NCBI GenBank assembly: GCA_003216295.1
Contig: QCJB01000004.1
Location: 1 to 64,000 of the forward strand
Direction of reading: 5' to 3'
Length of the DNA: 64,000 bases
Source of the DNA: Prochlorococcus sp. AG-402-P16
GTDB taxonomy: Bacteria > Cyanobacteriota > Cyanobacteriia > PCC-6307 > Cyanobiaceae
Part shown: positions 49,255-59,880 of the stretch, piece after piece
Layout: each line of letters begins with the position of its first letter
How positions within the stretch are numbered: the stretch's first letter is position 1
Program-made: the position numbers and the translations under genes
The notes under the pieces: generated by a model
Database searches by the model: none
Told to the model about the DNA's origin: nothing
The model's input: the letters and a program-made list of their open reading frames with translations, nothing else

Positions 49255-50430
49255 TTACAACAATCCTATTTGATGCAAAGGTCCTCCACCAATTATTAAT
49301 TCCATTAAGAAACCAAGAAAAACTATCATCGCGACTCTTCCATTCCAAACTTCAGAACTGTTGTTCCACCCCCACTGCCATTTCTCTTGAGGATAAAGTT
49401 TTACTCTGTCTGGAAGCCTTGAAGCTTCCTCCAAGCTTATCCCCTTACCTTTTAAACAGCACGAAACAAGATCAGCAAGTCCTTCGATGAATAATGGATA
49501 AGTATCCAGCGCAGGAACTCTTTTAAAATTGATAATTCCATTTTTTTTAGCAATTTCTTTGTACTCAATATCAATCTCTTGAAGTGTCTCAATATGCTCA
49601 CTCACAAAACTAATTGGAACAACAACAAGCTCCTTTACTCCTGATTTTCCAAGTTTTCCCAAAATATCTTCTGTATAAGGTTTTAGCCATTCTTCAGGAC
49701 CTACTCTGCTTTGGTAAGCAAGAGAAAATGGATTGCTAAATCCCAAGGAATTTTCAAGTTGATCAATAATCAGAAGAGAGCAATTTTGTATCTGATCTTG
49801 ATATGGGTCCCCCGCTTCTTCTACATAACTTTTAGGAACACCATGCGCAGTAAAAAAAACATGAGCTTTTTCAGGCAAGTCACAAGCCAATATTTGATTC
49901 TTTATCAATTCAGCCATAGACGTCACATAGGCTGGGTGATCAAACCAGCTGCGAATACAGCGTATTGATAGTTTTTTAAATTCAGTATCACCATCTCTCA
50001 ACCTCTTTAATTCCCTAAAACTTGATCCACTTGTACTTATAGAAAAATGTGGATAAAGTGGCAAAACGACAACCTCACTAACTCCATCAGCCTTAATATC
50101 CGCAACAGCAGACTCTGTGAACGGATGCCAATACCTCATCGCAACATATGTTGTTGCATCTATTCCTTGATTCCTAAGATGACTTTGAAGCTCTCTAGCC
50201 TGTTGTTCAGTAATACGACGTAACGGGGATCCACCCCCAATTGATCTATATGCCTCCTGTGACTTGCCACTTCGTAATATGCTTATAAGCCAAGCTAAAG
50301 GTTTCTGAAAAGCCCTAACTGGTAAACGGATTATCTCAGGATCAGAGAATAAATTATATAAAAATGGTCCAACGTCCTTAATCCTCTCAGGACCTCCGAG
50401 ATTTAATAAGAGGACACCAACCCGAGCCAT
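49255..50430 (-). CDS. hemH: Ferrochelatase with C-terminal chlorophyll-binding (CAB/HLIP-like) helix
   Basis: 391 residues. It inserts Fe2+ into protoporphyrin IX, the last step of heme synthesis, at the branch from chlorophyll. The ferrochelatase core is shown by [39 protein letters not shown] (active-site His) and [17 protein letters not shown]. After a linker the C-terminus [23 protein letters not shown] is a hydrophobic CAB-like helix with the E-x-x-N-G-R-x-A-M chlorophyll-binding motif. The fusion is typical of cyanobacteria and plastids and probably ties the enzyme to the thylakoid and to free chlorophyll. Confidence 0.96.
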   Translation of the reverse strand: MARVGVLLLNLGGPERIKDVGPFLYNLFSDPEIIRLPVRAFQKPLAWLISILRSGKSQEAYRSIGGGSPLRRITEQQARELQSHLRNQGIDATTYVAMRYWHPFTESAVADIKADGVSEVVVLPLYPHFSISTSGSSFRELKRLRDGDTEFKKLSIRCIRSWFDHPAYVTSMAELIKNQILACDLPEKAHVFFTAHGVPKSYVEEAGDPYQDQIQNCSLLIIDQLENSLGFSNPFSLAYQSRVGPEEWLKPYTEDILGKLGKSGVKELVVVPISFVSEHIETLQEIDIEYKEIAKKNGIINFKRVPALDTYPLFIEGLADLVSCCLKGKGISLEEASRLPDRVKLYPQEKWQWGWNNSSEVWNGRVAMIVFLGFLMELIIGGGPLHQIGLL

Positions 50431-50498
50431 TTTAGATAGAACTCCTTATAAAAGGTTATAGAAACCTTTATCAAAGTAAAGCTAGCTAAATTTACAGG

Positions 50499-51677
50499 AT
50501 GATGGACGAGAATCAATCACTACAAGATATCAATAGAGACCTTGCATCAAAAGGAATAAAGCTAAGAATCGAAAAAAGAGGCAACAATTTAAATATTCGT
50601 GGTCCATTACCAGATAAAAAATCACCCCAAGTTTCGAAAGTTCAAAGAATAAGCCTAAAAATAGCAGCAGACTTAAATGGTCTTCAAGAAGCAAAAAAAG
50701 CTCTAGATTTAATTGTGTTTCAACTCAAAAAAAATCAATTTTGTTGGTCTCATTGGACTGAAAAACAATCCACCTCATTAACTAAAAAAAACAAACTTAA
50801 TGCAGGCAATGAAATAGAGAGTTTTAAACAAAAATTCTTTGCAGACACCTCAAAAAGCAAATCAAATGCAAGCATGAAAAGCACTTGGCAATCTGCTTAC
50901 AAACCCTATATCAATAAGTTAATTAAAATTAGGAATAAAAGCGACATTGAAATTAGCGCAGAGCTTCTGCTTAAAATACTTTTAAGCTACAAAGAAAACT
51001 CTCGTAGCAGACAACAATGTGGCGTTACTTTATGTGCATTAGCAAGACATCTTGAATTAGAACTTCCAGAAAAATGGAAACAGCTTCAAAATGGTTATGG
51101 AATACACGAATCAAATTTTAGAGAATTGCCTAGTGATGAAGAAATTATTAAAAACTTTAAATCAATACCTAATCCAAAATGGAGATTTGTTTTTGGATTA
51201 ATGGCAACTTATGGACTTAGGAATCATGAGGTTTTTTTTAGTGATTTATCTTGCTTAAAAAAAGGTGGAGACAAAATTTTAAGGATTTCCCCTAAAACAA
51301 AAACTGGCGAACATCAAGTCTGGCCTTTCCATCCCGAATGGGTTAGATTATTCGAATTGGATAATCTAACTGACACGTCAAATTTACTTCCTAATATAAA
51401 AACTGATTTAAAACATACTACGCTTCAACATATAGGTAGAAGGGTTTCTGAACAATTCCGAAGGTATAAAATATCTTTTACTCCATATGACTTAAGACAT
51501 GCCTGGGCTGTTAGAACAATTTTAATAGGCCTACCGAATACAGTTGCGGCAAAAATGATGGGGCACTCAGTATCTATACACACGAAAACCTATCATCATT
51601 GGATAACAAGAAGAGATCAACAACACGCCGTAGATAGTGCACTCTCAAAAGCTAGCACTCTAAAAAAGAATAATTAA
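50499..51677 (+). CDS. Tyrosine recombinase (phage integrase-like), chromosomally conserved type
   Basis: 392 residues. An N-terminal variable part (1-120) is followed by a SAM-like helical domain and a C-terminal catalytic domain: first Arg241 in ATYGLRNHEVF, Lys in KTKTGEH (about 267-269), YDLRHAW with Arg333 and His334, MGHS (His356) and the nucleophile Tyr365 in TKTYHHW. The box II His is Tyr330, a tolerated change. There is no partner gene, no att-like repeat and no tRNA next to it, so it is not an obvious mobile element. It diverges from hemH by 68 bp and precedes cobO. Function (chromosome resolution, other) unknown. Confidence 0.8.
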   Translation: MMDENQSLQDINRDLASKGIKLRIEKRGNNLNIRGPLPDKKSPQVSKVQRISLKIAADLNGLQEAKKALDLIVFQLKKNQFCWSHWTEKQSTSLTKKNKLNAGNEIESFKQKFFADTSKSKSNASMKSTWQSAYKPYINKLIKIRNKSDIEISAELLLKILLSYKENSRSRQQCGVTLCALARHLELELPEKWKQLQNGYGIHESNFRELPSDEEIIKNFKSIPNPKWRFVFGLMATYGLRNHEVFFSDLSCLKKGGDKILRISPKTKTGEHQVWPFHPEWVRLFELDNLTDTSNLLPNIKTDLKHTTLQHIGRRVSEQFRRYKISFTPYDLRHAWAVRTILIGLPNTVAAKMMGHSVSIHTKTYHHWITRRDQQHAVDSALSKASTLKKNN

Positions 51678-51744
51678 TATTTGCAATAATCTTATAAAGA
51701 ATAATTATTCTTTTTGTTAATTTAATTTCTTTTGATCTAATAAA

Positions 51745-52437
51745 ATGAACCAGAAAGATACTAAAGAAAATTTACGACTTGATAACCTTGACAAGAAAGC
51801 AGAGGAAATAGGAATTGGAGGTAATTTAATACCAGAAACTAGTGAAGAGAAATATAAAAAAAGGATGGCACAGAGAAAGGAAGTACAAACCCAGAGGTTA
51901 AAAGAAAGAGATAAAGAAAAAGGTCTTATAATTATTACGACTGGACAAGGTAAAGGGAAAACAACTGCAGCGCTAGGGATGGCTCTTAGAACTCTTGGTC
52001 ATAACCACAAAGTTGCAATAATTCAATTTATCAAAGGAGGATGGCAACCAGGAGAAGCATTGGCACTAAAAGTCTTTGGTGACCAATTGATTTTTCAGGC
52101 ATGTGGTGAAGGCTTTACATGGGAGACTCAAGATAGAGATAAGGACATAAATTTAATTAGATTAAGTTGGACTAAAGCACTTAATTTTCTTAAAGATCCA
52201 AAATACAAACTTGTAATCCTTGATGAGATTATTGTTGCAATAAAACTTGGATATATTGATGAGGATGAAGTTATAAAAGGCACAACTTTAAGGCCAGAGC
52301 TTACCCATGTAGTCTTAAGCGGAAGAGGTGCATCAAAAAAATTAATCAATTCAGCTGATCTTGTAACTGAAATGAACTTAATTCGTCACCCTTTTAAAGA
52401 GCAAGGAATAAAGGCGCAGGCAGGGATTGAATATTAA
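51745..52437 (+). CDS. cobO: Cob(I)yrinic acid a,c-diamide adenosyltransferase
   Basis: 230 residues. Puts the adenosyl group on cobalt in cobalamin synthesis (CobO/BtuR/CobA type). P-loop at TGQGKGKTTAALGMALRTLGH, then IQFIKGGWQPGEA, KLVILDEIIVAIKLGYI and HVVLSGRGA near the end, all as in the family. A 60-residue charged N-terminal tail is present. Prochlorococcus makes pseudocobalamin, so this fits. Confidence 0.93.
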   Translation: MNQKDTKENLRLDNLDKKAEEIGIGGNLIPETSEEKYKKRMAQRKEVQTQRLKERDKEKGLIIITTGQGKGKTTAALGMALRTLGHNHKVAIIQFIKGGWQPGEALALKVFGDQLIFQACGEGFTWETQDRDKDINLIRLSWTKALNFLKDPKYKLVILDEIIVAIKLGYIDEDEVIKGTTLRPELTHVVLSGRGASKKLINSADLVTEMNLIRHPFKEQGIKAQAGIEY

Positions 52438-52533
52438 TGTATAACTTAAAATTATTTCCATCGCAAGGGATCCAATACAGATATAAAGACGTTCTCTCAG
52501 GACTTGCTACTGTCAATTTGATATTAATTTTCA

Positions 52534-53247
52534 ATGGCATACTCTAGAGCACTTATAAAACTCAGTGGCGAAGCACTAATGGGAGAGAAACCTTATGGTA
52601 TTGACCCTGAGATTGTTCAATCTATTGCAAAGGATGTGTCCAAGGTAGTTGAGACTGGCACACAAATTGCAATTGTTGTAGGCGGTGGAAATATCTTTAG
52701 GGGATTAAAAGGATCGGCTGCGGGAATGGATAGAGCCACCGCTGACTATGTAGGGATGTTAGCCACAGTAATGAATGCAATTACACTCCAAGACGGATTA
52801 GAGAGAGCAGGTGTGCCTACGAGAGTTCAATCAGCTATTGATATGCAACAAATTGCAGAACCATATATTAGGAGGAGAGCTATCAGACATCTTGAGAAAG
52901 GTAGAGTAGTTGTTTTTGGAGGGGGATGCGGCAATCCTTTTTTTACTACCGATACTACTTCTGCCCTTAGAGCTGCTGAAATAAACGCGGAAGTCGTTTT
53001 CAAAGCAACAAAAGTTGATGGCGTTTACGATCGTGATCCAAAAAAATATCCTGATGCAGTCAAATACGACAATCTCACATTTCAGCAAGTATTAGCAAAT
53101 GAAATTGGAGTAATGGATAGCACTGCGATTGCTCTTTGCAAAGACAATAAAATACCCATAGTAGTTTTTAATATTTTTCAACCTGGAAACATTGCAAAGG
53201 CTATTTCTGGAGAGCCAATTGGTTCAAGAATATCTAATTCAAGTTGA
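52534..53247 (+). CDS. pyrH: UMP kinase
   Basis: 237 residues of the amino-acid-kinase fold, making UDP from UMP. Seen: [78 protein letters not shown] and [14 protein letters not shown]. The order pyrH-frr is standard in bacteria. There is a 96-bp gap from cobO, so it may have its own promoter. Confidence 0.97.
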   Translation: MAYSRALIKLSGEALMGEKPYGIDPEIVQSIAKDVSKVVETGTQIAIVVGGGNIFRGLKGSAAGMDRATADYVGMLATVMNAITLQDGLERAGVPTRVQSAIDMQQIAEPYIRRRAIRHLEKGRVVVFGGGCGNPFFTTDTTSALRAAEINAEVVFKATKVDGVYDRDPKKYPDAVKYDNLTFQQVLANEIGVMDSTAIALCKDNKIPIVVFNIFQPGNIAKAISGEPIGSRISNSS

Positions 53248-53300
53248 AATTAAAATTTTGAATCTATTTAATTATCATTATCGCCATAACTTTACATAAA

Positions 53301-53849
53301 ATGTCAAATCAAGAGCTAAAAATCACTATGAGCAAATCAGTAGAAGCAGCTCAAAGAAATTTCAATACTATCAGAACAGGAAGGGCTAATACATCCCTTC
53401 TAGACAGAGTTTCGGTCGAATATTATGGCGCAGAAACTCCACTTAAGTCCGTAGCGACAATCTCAACTCCTGACTCTCAGACAATTGCAATTCAGCCCTT
53501 TGACATGGGGTCACTAGCTGCTATCGAGAAAGCAATTGCAACAAGTGATATAGGTTTTACACCAAATAATGATGGAAAAATAATTCGTATAAATGTTCCA
53601 CCATTAACTGAGGAGCGTAGAAAAGAATTTTGCAAACTTGCATCAAAATATGCAGAAGAAGGCAAGGTAGCTTTGAGAAACATACGACGAGATGCAATTG
53701 AAAAGGTCAAAAAATCAGAAAAAGATGGTGAGCTTTCCGAAGACCAAAGCAGAGATCAGCAGGAAACTATTCAGAAAGAGACTGATCATTTTATTAACGA
53801 TATAGAAAAGAAGCTTTCTGAAAAAGAAGCTGAAATCTTAAAAGTGTGA
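53301..53849 (+). CDS. frr: Ribosome recycling factor
   Basis: 182 residues. Splits post-termination ribosomes with EF-G. The family start [56 protein letters not shown] and the last helices [29 protein letters not shown] are clear. It follows pyrH by 53 bp. The stop TGA overlaps the next GTG start (GTGA). Confidence 0.97.
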   Translation: MSNQELKITMSKSVEAAQRNFNTIRTGRANTSLLDRVSVEYYGAETPLKSVATISTPDSQTIAIQPFDMGSLAAIEKAIATSDIGFTPNNDGKIIRINVPPLTEERRKEFCKLASKYAEEGKVALRNIRRDAIEKVKKSEKDGELSEDQSRDQQETIQKETDHFINDIEKKLSEKEAEILKV

Positions 53850-54979
53850 CGCTTGTAGATGTTGCCATCGTTGGAGGTGGAGCATCAGGAACCACCACTG
53901 CATTTCATCTGGCAAACAAAGGTAAAAAAATATGTATTCTTGAAAAGAATCGGTCTTTTCCTACAAGAATCTGCGGTGGGGGTATGTCCGCTGCAGTTCA
54001 AGATTGGTTTCCTTTCAGTCTTAAGCCAATAGTAAATGAAGTTATAACAAATGTAGAATTTAGTTGGCGTCTCAGCGATAAAGTAATTGCTGAGCTTTCA
54101 GGCTCTTCTCCTTTCTGGATAGTTAAAAGAGAAATTCTCGATTCATTTTTATTAGATCAAGCACTAAGTTATGGCTGTGATTTACTAACCACATTTAATG
54201 TAATTAAAATAGAAAGGAGTACTAATAATATATGGCAAGTAACTTCTCTTGATGGAAGACAAATAGAAGCAAAGGCAATTGTTATTGCTGACGGATCTCA
54301 ATCACCATGGGCAAAGAAATTTAACTTAGGTCCAAAGAAACAAAATTATGCATCTACATTCTCAGGAAGAATTAATAGAAAAGGAAATTTAAAAAATAAA
54401 ACAGCAAGATTCGAATTTGGCTTGGTCAATAATGGTTTTGCTTGGGCATTTCCATTAAACGATGAAGTCAGCATAGGAATGGGAACTTTTCTTGAAAATA
54501 AAAATTCAATGCCTGTCGCTAAAATACTTAAATCATTTCTTCCTGACTTAGGTTTTGACCCTTCCGAAGTGATTGGCCAAGAAGCAAAATTAAGAGTATG
54601 GAATGGTCACAGCAAGTTAAATGGAGAAGCAATTCTTTTGGTTGGAGATGCTGCATCCCTATGCGATCCTTTTTTGGCAGAAGGGATAAGGCCAGCCTTA
54701 ATGAGCGGATATGAGGCAGCAAAAAGCCTTAATTATTGGTTAGAAGGAAGCATAAATAATTTAGATGGTTATTCGAAAACAATGAGAATTAAGTGGGGGA
54801 ATTCAATGGCTTGGGGTAAAAGAATCTCACAAGTTTTTTATCGTTTTCCAAAAGTTGGATATAAATTAGGTATAAAAAGACCTACTGCACCAGAGAGGAT
54901 TGCACAAATTCTTTCAGGAAATATGAGTTATGAAGATATCGCAAAAAGAGTAATTAATAGACTACTCTTTCAAAATTAA
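53846..54979 (+). CDS. FAD-dependent geranylgeranyl reductase-family oxidoreductase
   Basis: 377 residues. FAD-binding [21 protein letters not shown], the family's CGGGMS (Cys in RICGGGMS), [12 protein letters not shown] and [22 protein letters not shown] are all present. It is a paralogue of ChlP, which saturates the phytyl or isoprenoid side chain of chlorophyll or lipids; the true ChlP may be elsewhere. The GTG start overlaps the frr stop, so it is translationally coupled. Substrate unproved. Confidence 0.85.
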   Translation: MTLVDVAIVGGGASGTTTAFHLANKGKKICILEKNRSFPTRICGGGMSAAVQDWFPFSLKPIVNEVITNVEFSWRLSDKVIAELSGSSPFWIVKREILDSFLLDQALSYGCDLLTTFNVIKIERSTNNIWQVTSLDGRQIEAKAIVIADGSQSPWAKKFNLGPKKQNYASTFSGRINRKGNLKNKTARFEFGLVNNGFAWAFPLNDEVSIGMGTFLENKNSMPVAKILKSFLPDLGFDPSEVIGQEAKLRVWNGHSKLNGEAILLVGDAASLCDPFLAEGIRPALMSGYEAAKSLNYWLEGSINNLDGYSKTMRIKWGNSMAWGKRISQVFYRFPKVGYKLGIKRPTAPERIAQILSGNMSYEDIAKRVINRLLFQN

Positions 54980-54982
54980 AAC

Positions 54983-55981
54983 TCATAAAGTCAAAGCAAC
55001 ACCTCCTTCAATTAATTCTATTCTTTCATTTAATTGATTTTCTAATTTGTCAATAGCTTGGCTGAAACCGTTAATCCCTTCATTAAGTTTTTCAGTAGCC
55101 ATTTTGTCACCGGCCATCATTAGTTCAAAAGATGTCTGGTCTAAATGAATCGTTTCATCAATAACTAAAGGCTTTTGTGCATTTAGTTTAATTGGCAAGT
55201 CCAAATAAGTTTCATTAAGTTGCTGCAGCAACTTAGGTGAAATAGTCAATAGATCACATCCTGCAAGCTCAGTTATTTCCTCTATATTCCTGAAACTTGC
55301 ACCCATAACCTCTGTTTGATAACCATTTGACTTAAAGTAATTGAATATTTTCGTGACAGAAACCACACCTGGGTCTTCAATCCCTGGATAATAATCTCTT
55401 CCTGTAGCCGATTTATACCAGTCGAGAATCCGACCAACAAATGGCGATATGAGAGTTACACCAGCATCAGCGCATGCAACAGCTTGATAAAAATTAAACA
55501 ATAAAGTTAGGTTGCAATGAATATTTTCTTTTTCTAATACCTCAGCCGCTTTTATACCCTCCCAAGTTGAAGCTATTTTAATTAAAACGCGATCGTTAGA
55601 AATACCAGCTTGATTATATTTAGCAATGATCTTTCTGGCTTTTGCAATAGTTGCCTCAGTATCAAAACTTAGCCTCGCATCAACTTCAGTTGAAACACGA
55701 CCAGGTATTAATTTCAAAATCTCTTTACCAAAGACAACGCATAACTCATCTAAAGCTTCTTTAACCACATCAGTACCAGAGGCCTTGGGACCTAGCATTT
55801 GCCGAGAGGTTGTAAGTGCTTTATCAATCAAATTTTGATAAGCAGGTATTTGTGCTGCCGCTAAAATTAGAGAAGGATTTGTTGTAGCATCTCTCGGGTG
55901 AAATTTCTTAATAGCTTCAAGATCTCCAGTATCAGCTACAACAACAGTCATTGAAGATAATTGCTTAAGAAGGGATTCCAT
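54983..55981 (-). CDS. tal: Transaldolase
   Basis: 332 residues, pentose phosphate pathway. Seen: [35 protein letters not shown], the Schiff-base lysine in [16 protein letters not shown] and [32 protein letters not shown]. Follows ftsI after 93 bp on the same strand. It ends 3 bp from the convergent reductase gene stop. Confidence 0.96.
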   Translation of the reverse strand: MESLLKQLSSMTVVVADTGDLEAIKKFHPRDATTNPSLILAAAQIPAYQNLIDKALTTSRQMLGPKASGTDVVKEALDELCVVFGKEILKLIPGRVSTEVDARLSFDTEATIAKARKIIAKYNQAGISNDRVLIKIASTWEGIKAAEVLEKENIHCNLTLLFNFYQAVACADAGVTLISPFVGRILDWYKSATGRDYYPGIEDPGVVSVTKIFNYFKSNGYQTEVMGASFRNIEEITELAGCDLLTISPKLLQQLNETYLDLPIKLNAQKPLVIDETIHLDQTSFELMMAGDKMATEKLNEGINGFSQAIDKLENQLNERIELIEGGVALTL

Positions 55982-56074
55982 AATTGAATACGTCTTTCAT
56001 GATTAACAGACTAGCTACATTTTTTATAGATTTCACCCTCTTATGAGTACTTTCAGGCAAACCTTAGCCATCTC

Positions 56075-57883
56075 TTAGCTTTTGATTGCAAAATGTTCTT
56101 CCATCTCAACACTTGGAGGGATTTGTTCAATTACAAGCAAAGTCTCAATAATTTTTTTTGCTACTGGCACTGCCACAGTAGAACCAAAAGCGAATGGTTT
56201 TTTGGGCTCATCTACAACCACTAAAACAACAAAACGAGGATCATCAATAGGAAGGCTTGCAACAAAACTGCAAATTTTTGAATCATAACTTTTGCCATCT
56301 TGCGATTTTTGAGCCGTCCCTGTTTTTCCTCCTATTCTGTAGCCTGGAATAGTTGCATCAATACCGCTTCCCTTCTCAACAACTGTTTCCATCCATCCCA
56401 GAACTGTTTGAGTAACTTCAGGAGTTAATACCTGCTTCGATTCAGCAATAGGGCTTAAAAAGGATTGATAATCTCCTTTCAATCCTTTTGTTATGTGAGG
56501 TTTAACAAGCTTTCCTCCATTTGCGATCAATGCATGTAATTGAGCAAGTTTCAAAGGGGTGATAGAAAAGCCTTGTCCAAAAGAAGCAACTGCAGGCTCA
56601 ATAGGTTGATTGATAAATGTCTGCTTTGATTTAATATGGCCAGCGACTGCACCAGGCAAATCAGTCTCTGGCATTTCATCTAAACCTAGTTGTTTTAACC
56701 ATTGCCAATAACTAGTTGGATTTAGTTTTCTCATAATCTTGACCATACCTACATTACTTGAGACTTGTAATACTTCCGCATAATTCAACATCCCATTTGG
56801 ATTACGGTCCCAATTCGAGAGAGGCCATCCTCCAACTGTAACAAGGCCATCGTCATTAATCTTCCCATCGGGACCGATAACTCCCTCCTCAAGTGCCAAT
56901 GCTAAATTAATTGGCTTAAAGGTTGAACCAGGTTCAAATAATTCTTGTACTGACCACTCTTTAAAAAGAGCTGGAGAATATTCCCAATATTTATTAGGAT
57001 CATAACTTGGAGTCGAAGCCAAAGCTAAAAGTTCTCCGGTCTCTATATTCATAACTATTACGACACCTTTTTTTGCATTCCACTTCTTGACTTGATTAGT
57101 TATTTCACTAACAGCTACTTCTTGGAGTCTTACATCTAAAGTTAAGTGTAGATTTAATTGATCTTCATCAAATACACCTCTTTGAACACCAATAGGCAAA
57201 GGTGTTCCATCAGCCCCTTTTCTGAGTAAACTTGTTTTTTCTAGACGTTTGAGCTTGCTATCTAGGCTTAATTCCAGACCAGCCTGAGGCCGTCTATCAA
57301 GATCTAAAAAACCAACTACATTTGCGAAAAGAGATCCATGAGGATAAAGTCTTTGAGGATAGGCTTCCAGATCAATCCCACTAATTCTAAGTTTCTTAAT
57401 CTCATTAGCCTTTTCTTGAGTTAACCCCTCTGCAAGCTTTACGCCCGAAGAATAATTTCCTAATTTCTTTAAAATGTCATCAACAGTTTCAGATAATGGA
57501 GAAGAAAGAAGTTTTGCTACCTCTTCTGGCTTACGAATTCTCTCATATGAATCACCTGGAAAATTAAAATATCTTGGATGAGCCCAAAGCTTAAAACGTT
57601 TTTCATCAATAGCTATAAGCTTTCCATTTCTATCTAAAATTGATCGACGTTTTCCAAGAGGATTTTTTCTTTCTGTTTGAACTTCGCGTGCTTTAGCTTT
57701 TAACTGATCAGCTTGAAATACTTGAAGCCAACCTACCCTTAAAAAAAGCCCTCCAAGTCCAAGGCATAAGATAAAAAAAACGACTTTAAACCGATAATTA
57801 GAAAGAGGTGAAAGAGCTTTTACTCTAAAAGCCTTATTTTTATTTCTCGAATTAATATTCCTCATTGAAGTATTAGTAGCCAA
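56075..57883 (-). CDS. ftsI: Penicillin-binding protein 2/FtsI-type transpeptidase (PBP3)
   Basis: 602 residues. One N-terminal membrane helix (about 33-52) is followed by a PBP dimerisation domain (RRSILDRNGKLIA...). The transpeptidase domain has the active-site S-x-x-K in EPGSTFKPIN, SSN in VSSNVG and KTG in GGKTGTAQ. It cross-links septal peptidoglycan. The neighbouring upstream gene (57873-58337) has an FtsL-like layout and overlaps the ftsI start by 11 bp, as in ftsL-ftsI of other bacteria. Confidence 0.95.
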   Translation of the reverse strand: MATNTSMRNINSRNKNKAFRVKALSPLSNYRFKVVFFILCLGLGGLFLRVGWLQVFQADQLKAKAREVQTERKNPLGKRRSILDRNGKLIAIDEKRFKLWAHPRYFNFPGDSYERIRKPEEVAKLLSSPLSETVDDILKKLGNYSSGVKLAEGLTQEKANEIKKLRISGIDLEAYPQRLYPHGSLFANVVGFLDLDRRPQAGLELSLDSKLKRLEKTSLLRKGADGTPLPIGVQRGVFDEDQLNLHLTLDVRLQEVAVSEITNQVKKWNAKKGVVIVMNIETGELLALASTPSYDPNKYWEYSPALFKEWSVQELFEPGSTFKPINLALALEEGVIGPDGKINDDGLVTVGGWPLSNWDRNPNGMLNYAEVLQVSSNVGMVKIMRKLNPTSYWQWLKQLGLDEMPETDLPGAVAGHIKSKQTFINQPIEPAVASFGQGFSITPLKLAQLHALIANGGKLVKPHITKGLKGDYQSFLSPIAESKQVLTPEVTQTVLGWMETVVEKGSGIDATIPGYRIGGKTGTAQKSQDGKSYDSKICSFVASLPIDDPRFVVLVVVDEPKKPFAFGSTVAVPVAKKIIETLLVIEQIPPSVEMEEHFAIKS

Positions 57884-58337
57884 ACCTAGCGGGTGAAGAT
57901 GAGATTTTTTCTAAGAATCTTTTTTTAAATCTCTCCTTGAGTAAAAATTTAGTATTTTGTTGAATTGGTTCGTCTACATATACCAAATCTTTTGCTTTAG
58001 TAGGAACTAAAGTTCTAGACATTTTTTGATTTTTTAATAAATAGCTTTCAAGAATTGAAGTTGATTCCAACATCCTTCGATTCAAGTCCCTAGTTTTTTC
58101 AAGCTTAGTGAAAGCCTCTGACCATAAATATTGAGTATGTAGAGCTACTGAGGACATTACTGCCACTGTTAAAAGCACTCCTATCAAAGCACCGTCAAGG
58201 ATTGTATGAAGAGCAGCTTGAACTGGGAATTTTCTTTTTAATTGCTTGGAGGAAAAAAAACTATTAGAAAAACCAATTGGCAATTTCTTTTTTTGAAATT
58301 GCCCTAAATTATTTTTATAAGGCTTATGAGCAAACAA
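57873..58337 (-). CDS. FtsL-like small bitopic divisome protein candidate
   Basis: 154 residues. Basic cytoplasmic N-terminus, one hydrophobic helix (about 45-65: HTILDGALIGVLLTVAVMSSVALHTQY) and a 60-residue predicted coiled-coil (SEAFTKLEKTRDLNRRMLESTSILESYLLKN), then a short tail. FtsL in other bacteria is about 110 residues with the same plan and sits just before ftsI. Sequence similarity is weak, so the call relies on layout and position. The pair is likely one operon. Confidence 0.65.
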   Translation of the reverse strand: MFAHKPYKNNLGQFQKKKLPIGFSNSFFSSKQLKRKFPVQAALHTILDGALIGVLLTVAVMSSVALHTQYLWSEAFTKLEKTRDLNRRMLESTSILESYLLKNQKMSRTLVPTKAKDLVYVDEPIQQNTKFLLKERFKKRFLEKISSSPARFGY

Positions 58338-58422
58338 TTCAAAACATATAAGTAAGTCAAGTCAAGCACCTTGATTAAGTAACTGCAAGAGCTCAAAAAG
58401 CTGAAATTTTGTTTATTTAATA

Positions 58423-59781
58423 TCAAGCGACCAATAGCAAACTAGCGAAAGTCACTCCATTCCAAAGAGAATGCATAAGAGCGCAAGGGAACAACCTTCC
58501 CGAACTTAATCTCATCAAGCCAAGACCAATACCTAAAGCAAATAATGGAGGTAGTTCTCCTACACTTAAGTGAGCTAAAGCAAAAATCAAAGCACTTAAT
58601 AAAACTCCACTAATTTTCCCGGTTTTAGAGACCAACACAGGTAGAAGAATGCCTCTAAAAACCATTTCCTCAAAAACTGGGGCCAAAACAACCGTTGTGA
58701 TTAAAAGGAGTAAAAGAGGTATTAGATCATTGCTACTTAAAACAAGATCCAATAAAGGATTGCTTCCACCTTGGTCACCAATGATTTCATTCATTAGCCA
58801 CCCAACAAGCAAGACTATAGGCATAATCATTAACCATCCTTGAACAGCTTTCAAAATCCCTTCTCCAAATGGCTTGATTTTCCATTGCAACCATCCTCCC
58901 TCAATCTTTGAAGGATTTAGGTCCATCAATTGATAACGAATAATAATTAAAGGTCCTACAGTCATTGAACAATAACCGATTAAAACTCTTACCGACTCTT
59001 TCAAAGGAGAAGATATACTATTGAACAATAAATCAATTAAAGGTATTAAAATAGCAGGAAACAGAACTTCACCAATAACAACAAAGCCTCCAGCTATTAA
59101 CAGAACCATATCAATAATTTCCAAAGGTGGGGCAATTACTTGTGGCCATGGATTATTTTTTTTCCTTACGAAGTTAAATACTTGTCTAATCAATAATATA
59201 CTCCCTAAAAAAGAGGCAAGTACTGGCAAAAGCTGACTACTTAAAAGTCTAATTGTAGTTATAGAATTATACTTTTTGTTAATGCACTTAGCCTCAGAAA
59301 ATCCCAAGCTAGAGCAAGTAATTTGAGAAAGAAATGGATCTAATTCTATTTCATTAAAATCAGTAAATTTTCCCAATTCTTTCCCATTACTTACATCTAA
59401 AATATATTTTTTAACTAATTCAAAGTTTGCATCTTTAAAATCCTTATTCAAAATTATTCTTTTCTCATTTTTAGATTCTTCAAGAACTCCTAGTAAAAGC
59501 CTCTGTCTATCATCAATTTGTTCAAATGGAATATTTTTCAAATCTTCATAAAGTCTTTGTTTAGGCTCAGGGCCTAAAAACACACCTTTTATTGTTTCAG
59601 GTATCGAAGAAGAAGAGGCCGATACTGACATCTCAGATTGGATTAATGAAATCTTTGGTGCGACCGAAGGTCGTTCAAAGCTTTCTTGCAAACCTTTTTG
59701 CCAAATCAGAACAGTTAACAGCAAGGAAAATAGAGCAACAGCCCATTTCCAACCAGTGTTGGCTTGTCTCATAAAAATCAA
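58423..59781 (-). CDS. CPBP-family intramembrane metalloprotease (CAAX prenyl endopeptidase-like)
   Basis: 452 residues. The C-terminal half has about seven hydrophobic helices. The CPBP/Abi motif is APVFEEMVFRGILLPVL (E-E-x-x-x-R), with further metal-binding His in ALIFALAHLSVG and ALMHSLWNG. The N-terminal half is long and soluble (about residues 30-165), unlike usual CPBP proteins. Targets are unknown. The nearby divisome genes follow on the same strand after an 86-bp gap. Confidence 0.85.
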   Translation of the reverse strand: MIFMRQANTGWKWAVALFSLLLTVLIWQKGLQESFERPSVAPKISLIQSEMSVSASSSSIPETIKGVFLGPEPKQRLYEDLKNIPFEQIDDRQRLLLGVLEESKNEKRIILNKDFKDANFELVKKYILDVSNGKELGKFTDFNEIELDPFLSQITCSSLGFSEAKCINKKYNSITTIRLLSSQLLPVLASFLGSILLIRQVFNFVRKKNNPWPQVIAPPLEIIDMVLLIAGGFVVIGEVLFPAILIPLIDLLFNSISSPLKESVRVLIGYCSMTVGPLIIIRYQLMDLNPSKIEGGWLQWKIKPFGEGILKAVQGWLMIMPIVLLVGWLMNEIIGDQGGSNPLLDLVLSSNDLIPLLLLLITTVVLAPVFEEMVFRGILLPVLVSKTGKISGVLLSALIFALAHLSVGELPPLFALGIGLGLMRLSSGRLFPCALMHSLWNGVTFASLLLVA

Positions 59782-59880
59782 CTTGTTAAAACTGACACGG
59801 AGAAAGACTTCTATCTTTACTAAAGAAGATTAGATTGCCCTATAGCTAATACCATAATTGTCTAGAAGACCCTTTATTTA

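Noticed and set aside
50048-50056. TGTGGATAA (DnaA box on the minus strand) inside hemH
   Set aside because: Isolated single match in coding sequence; expected by chance in AT-rich DNA.
50499-51677. Integrase as the marker of a genomic island or prophage
   Set aside because: Neighbours on both sides (hemH, cobO, pyrH) are core genes, and no att repeats or phage genes were seen.
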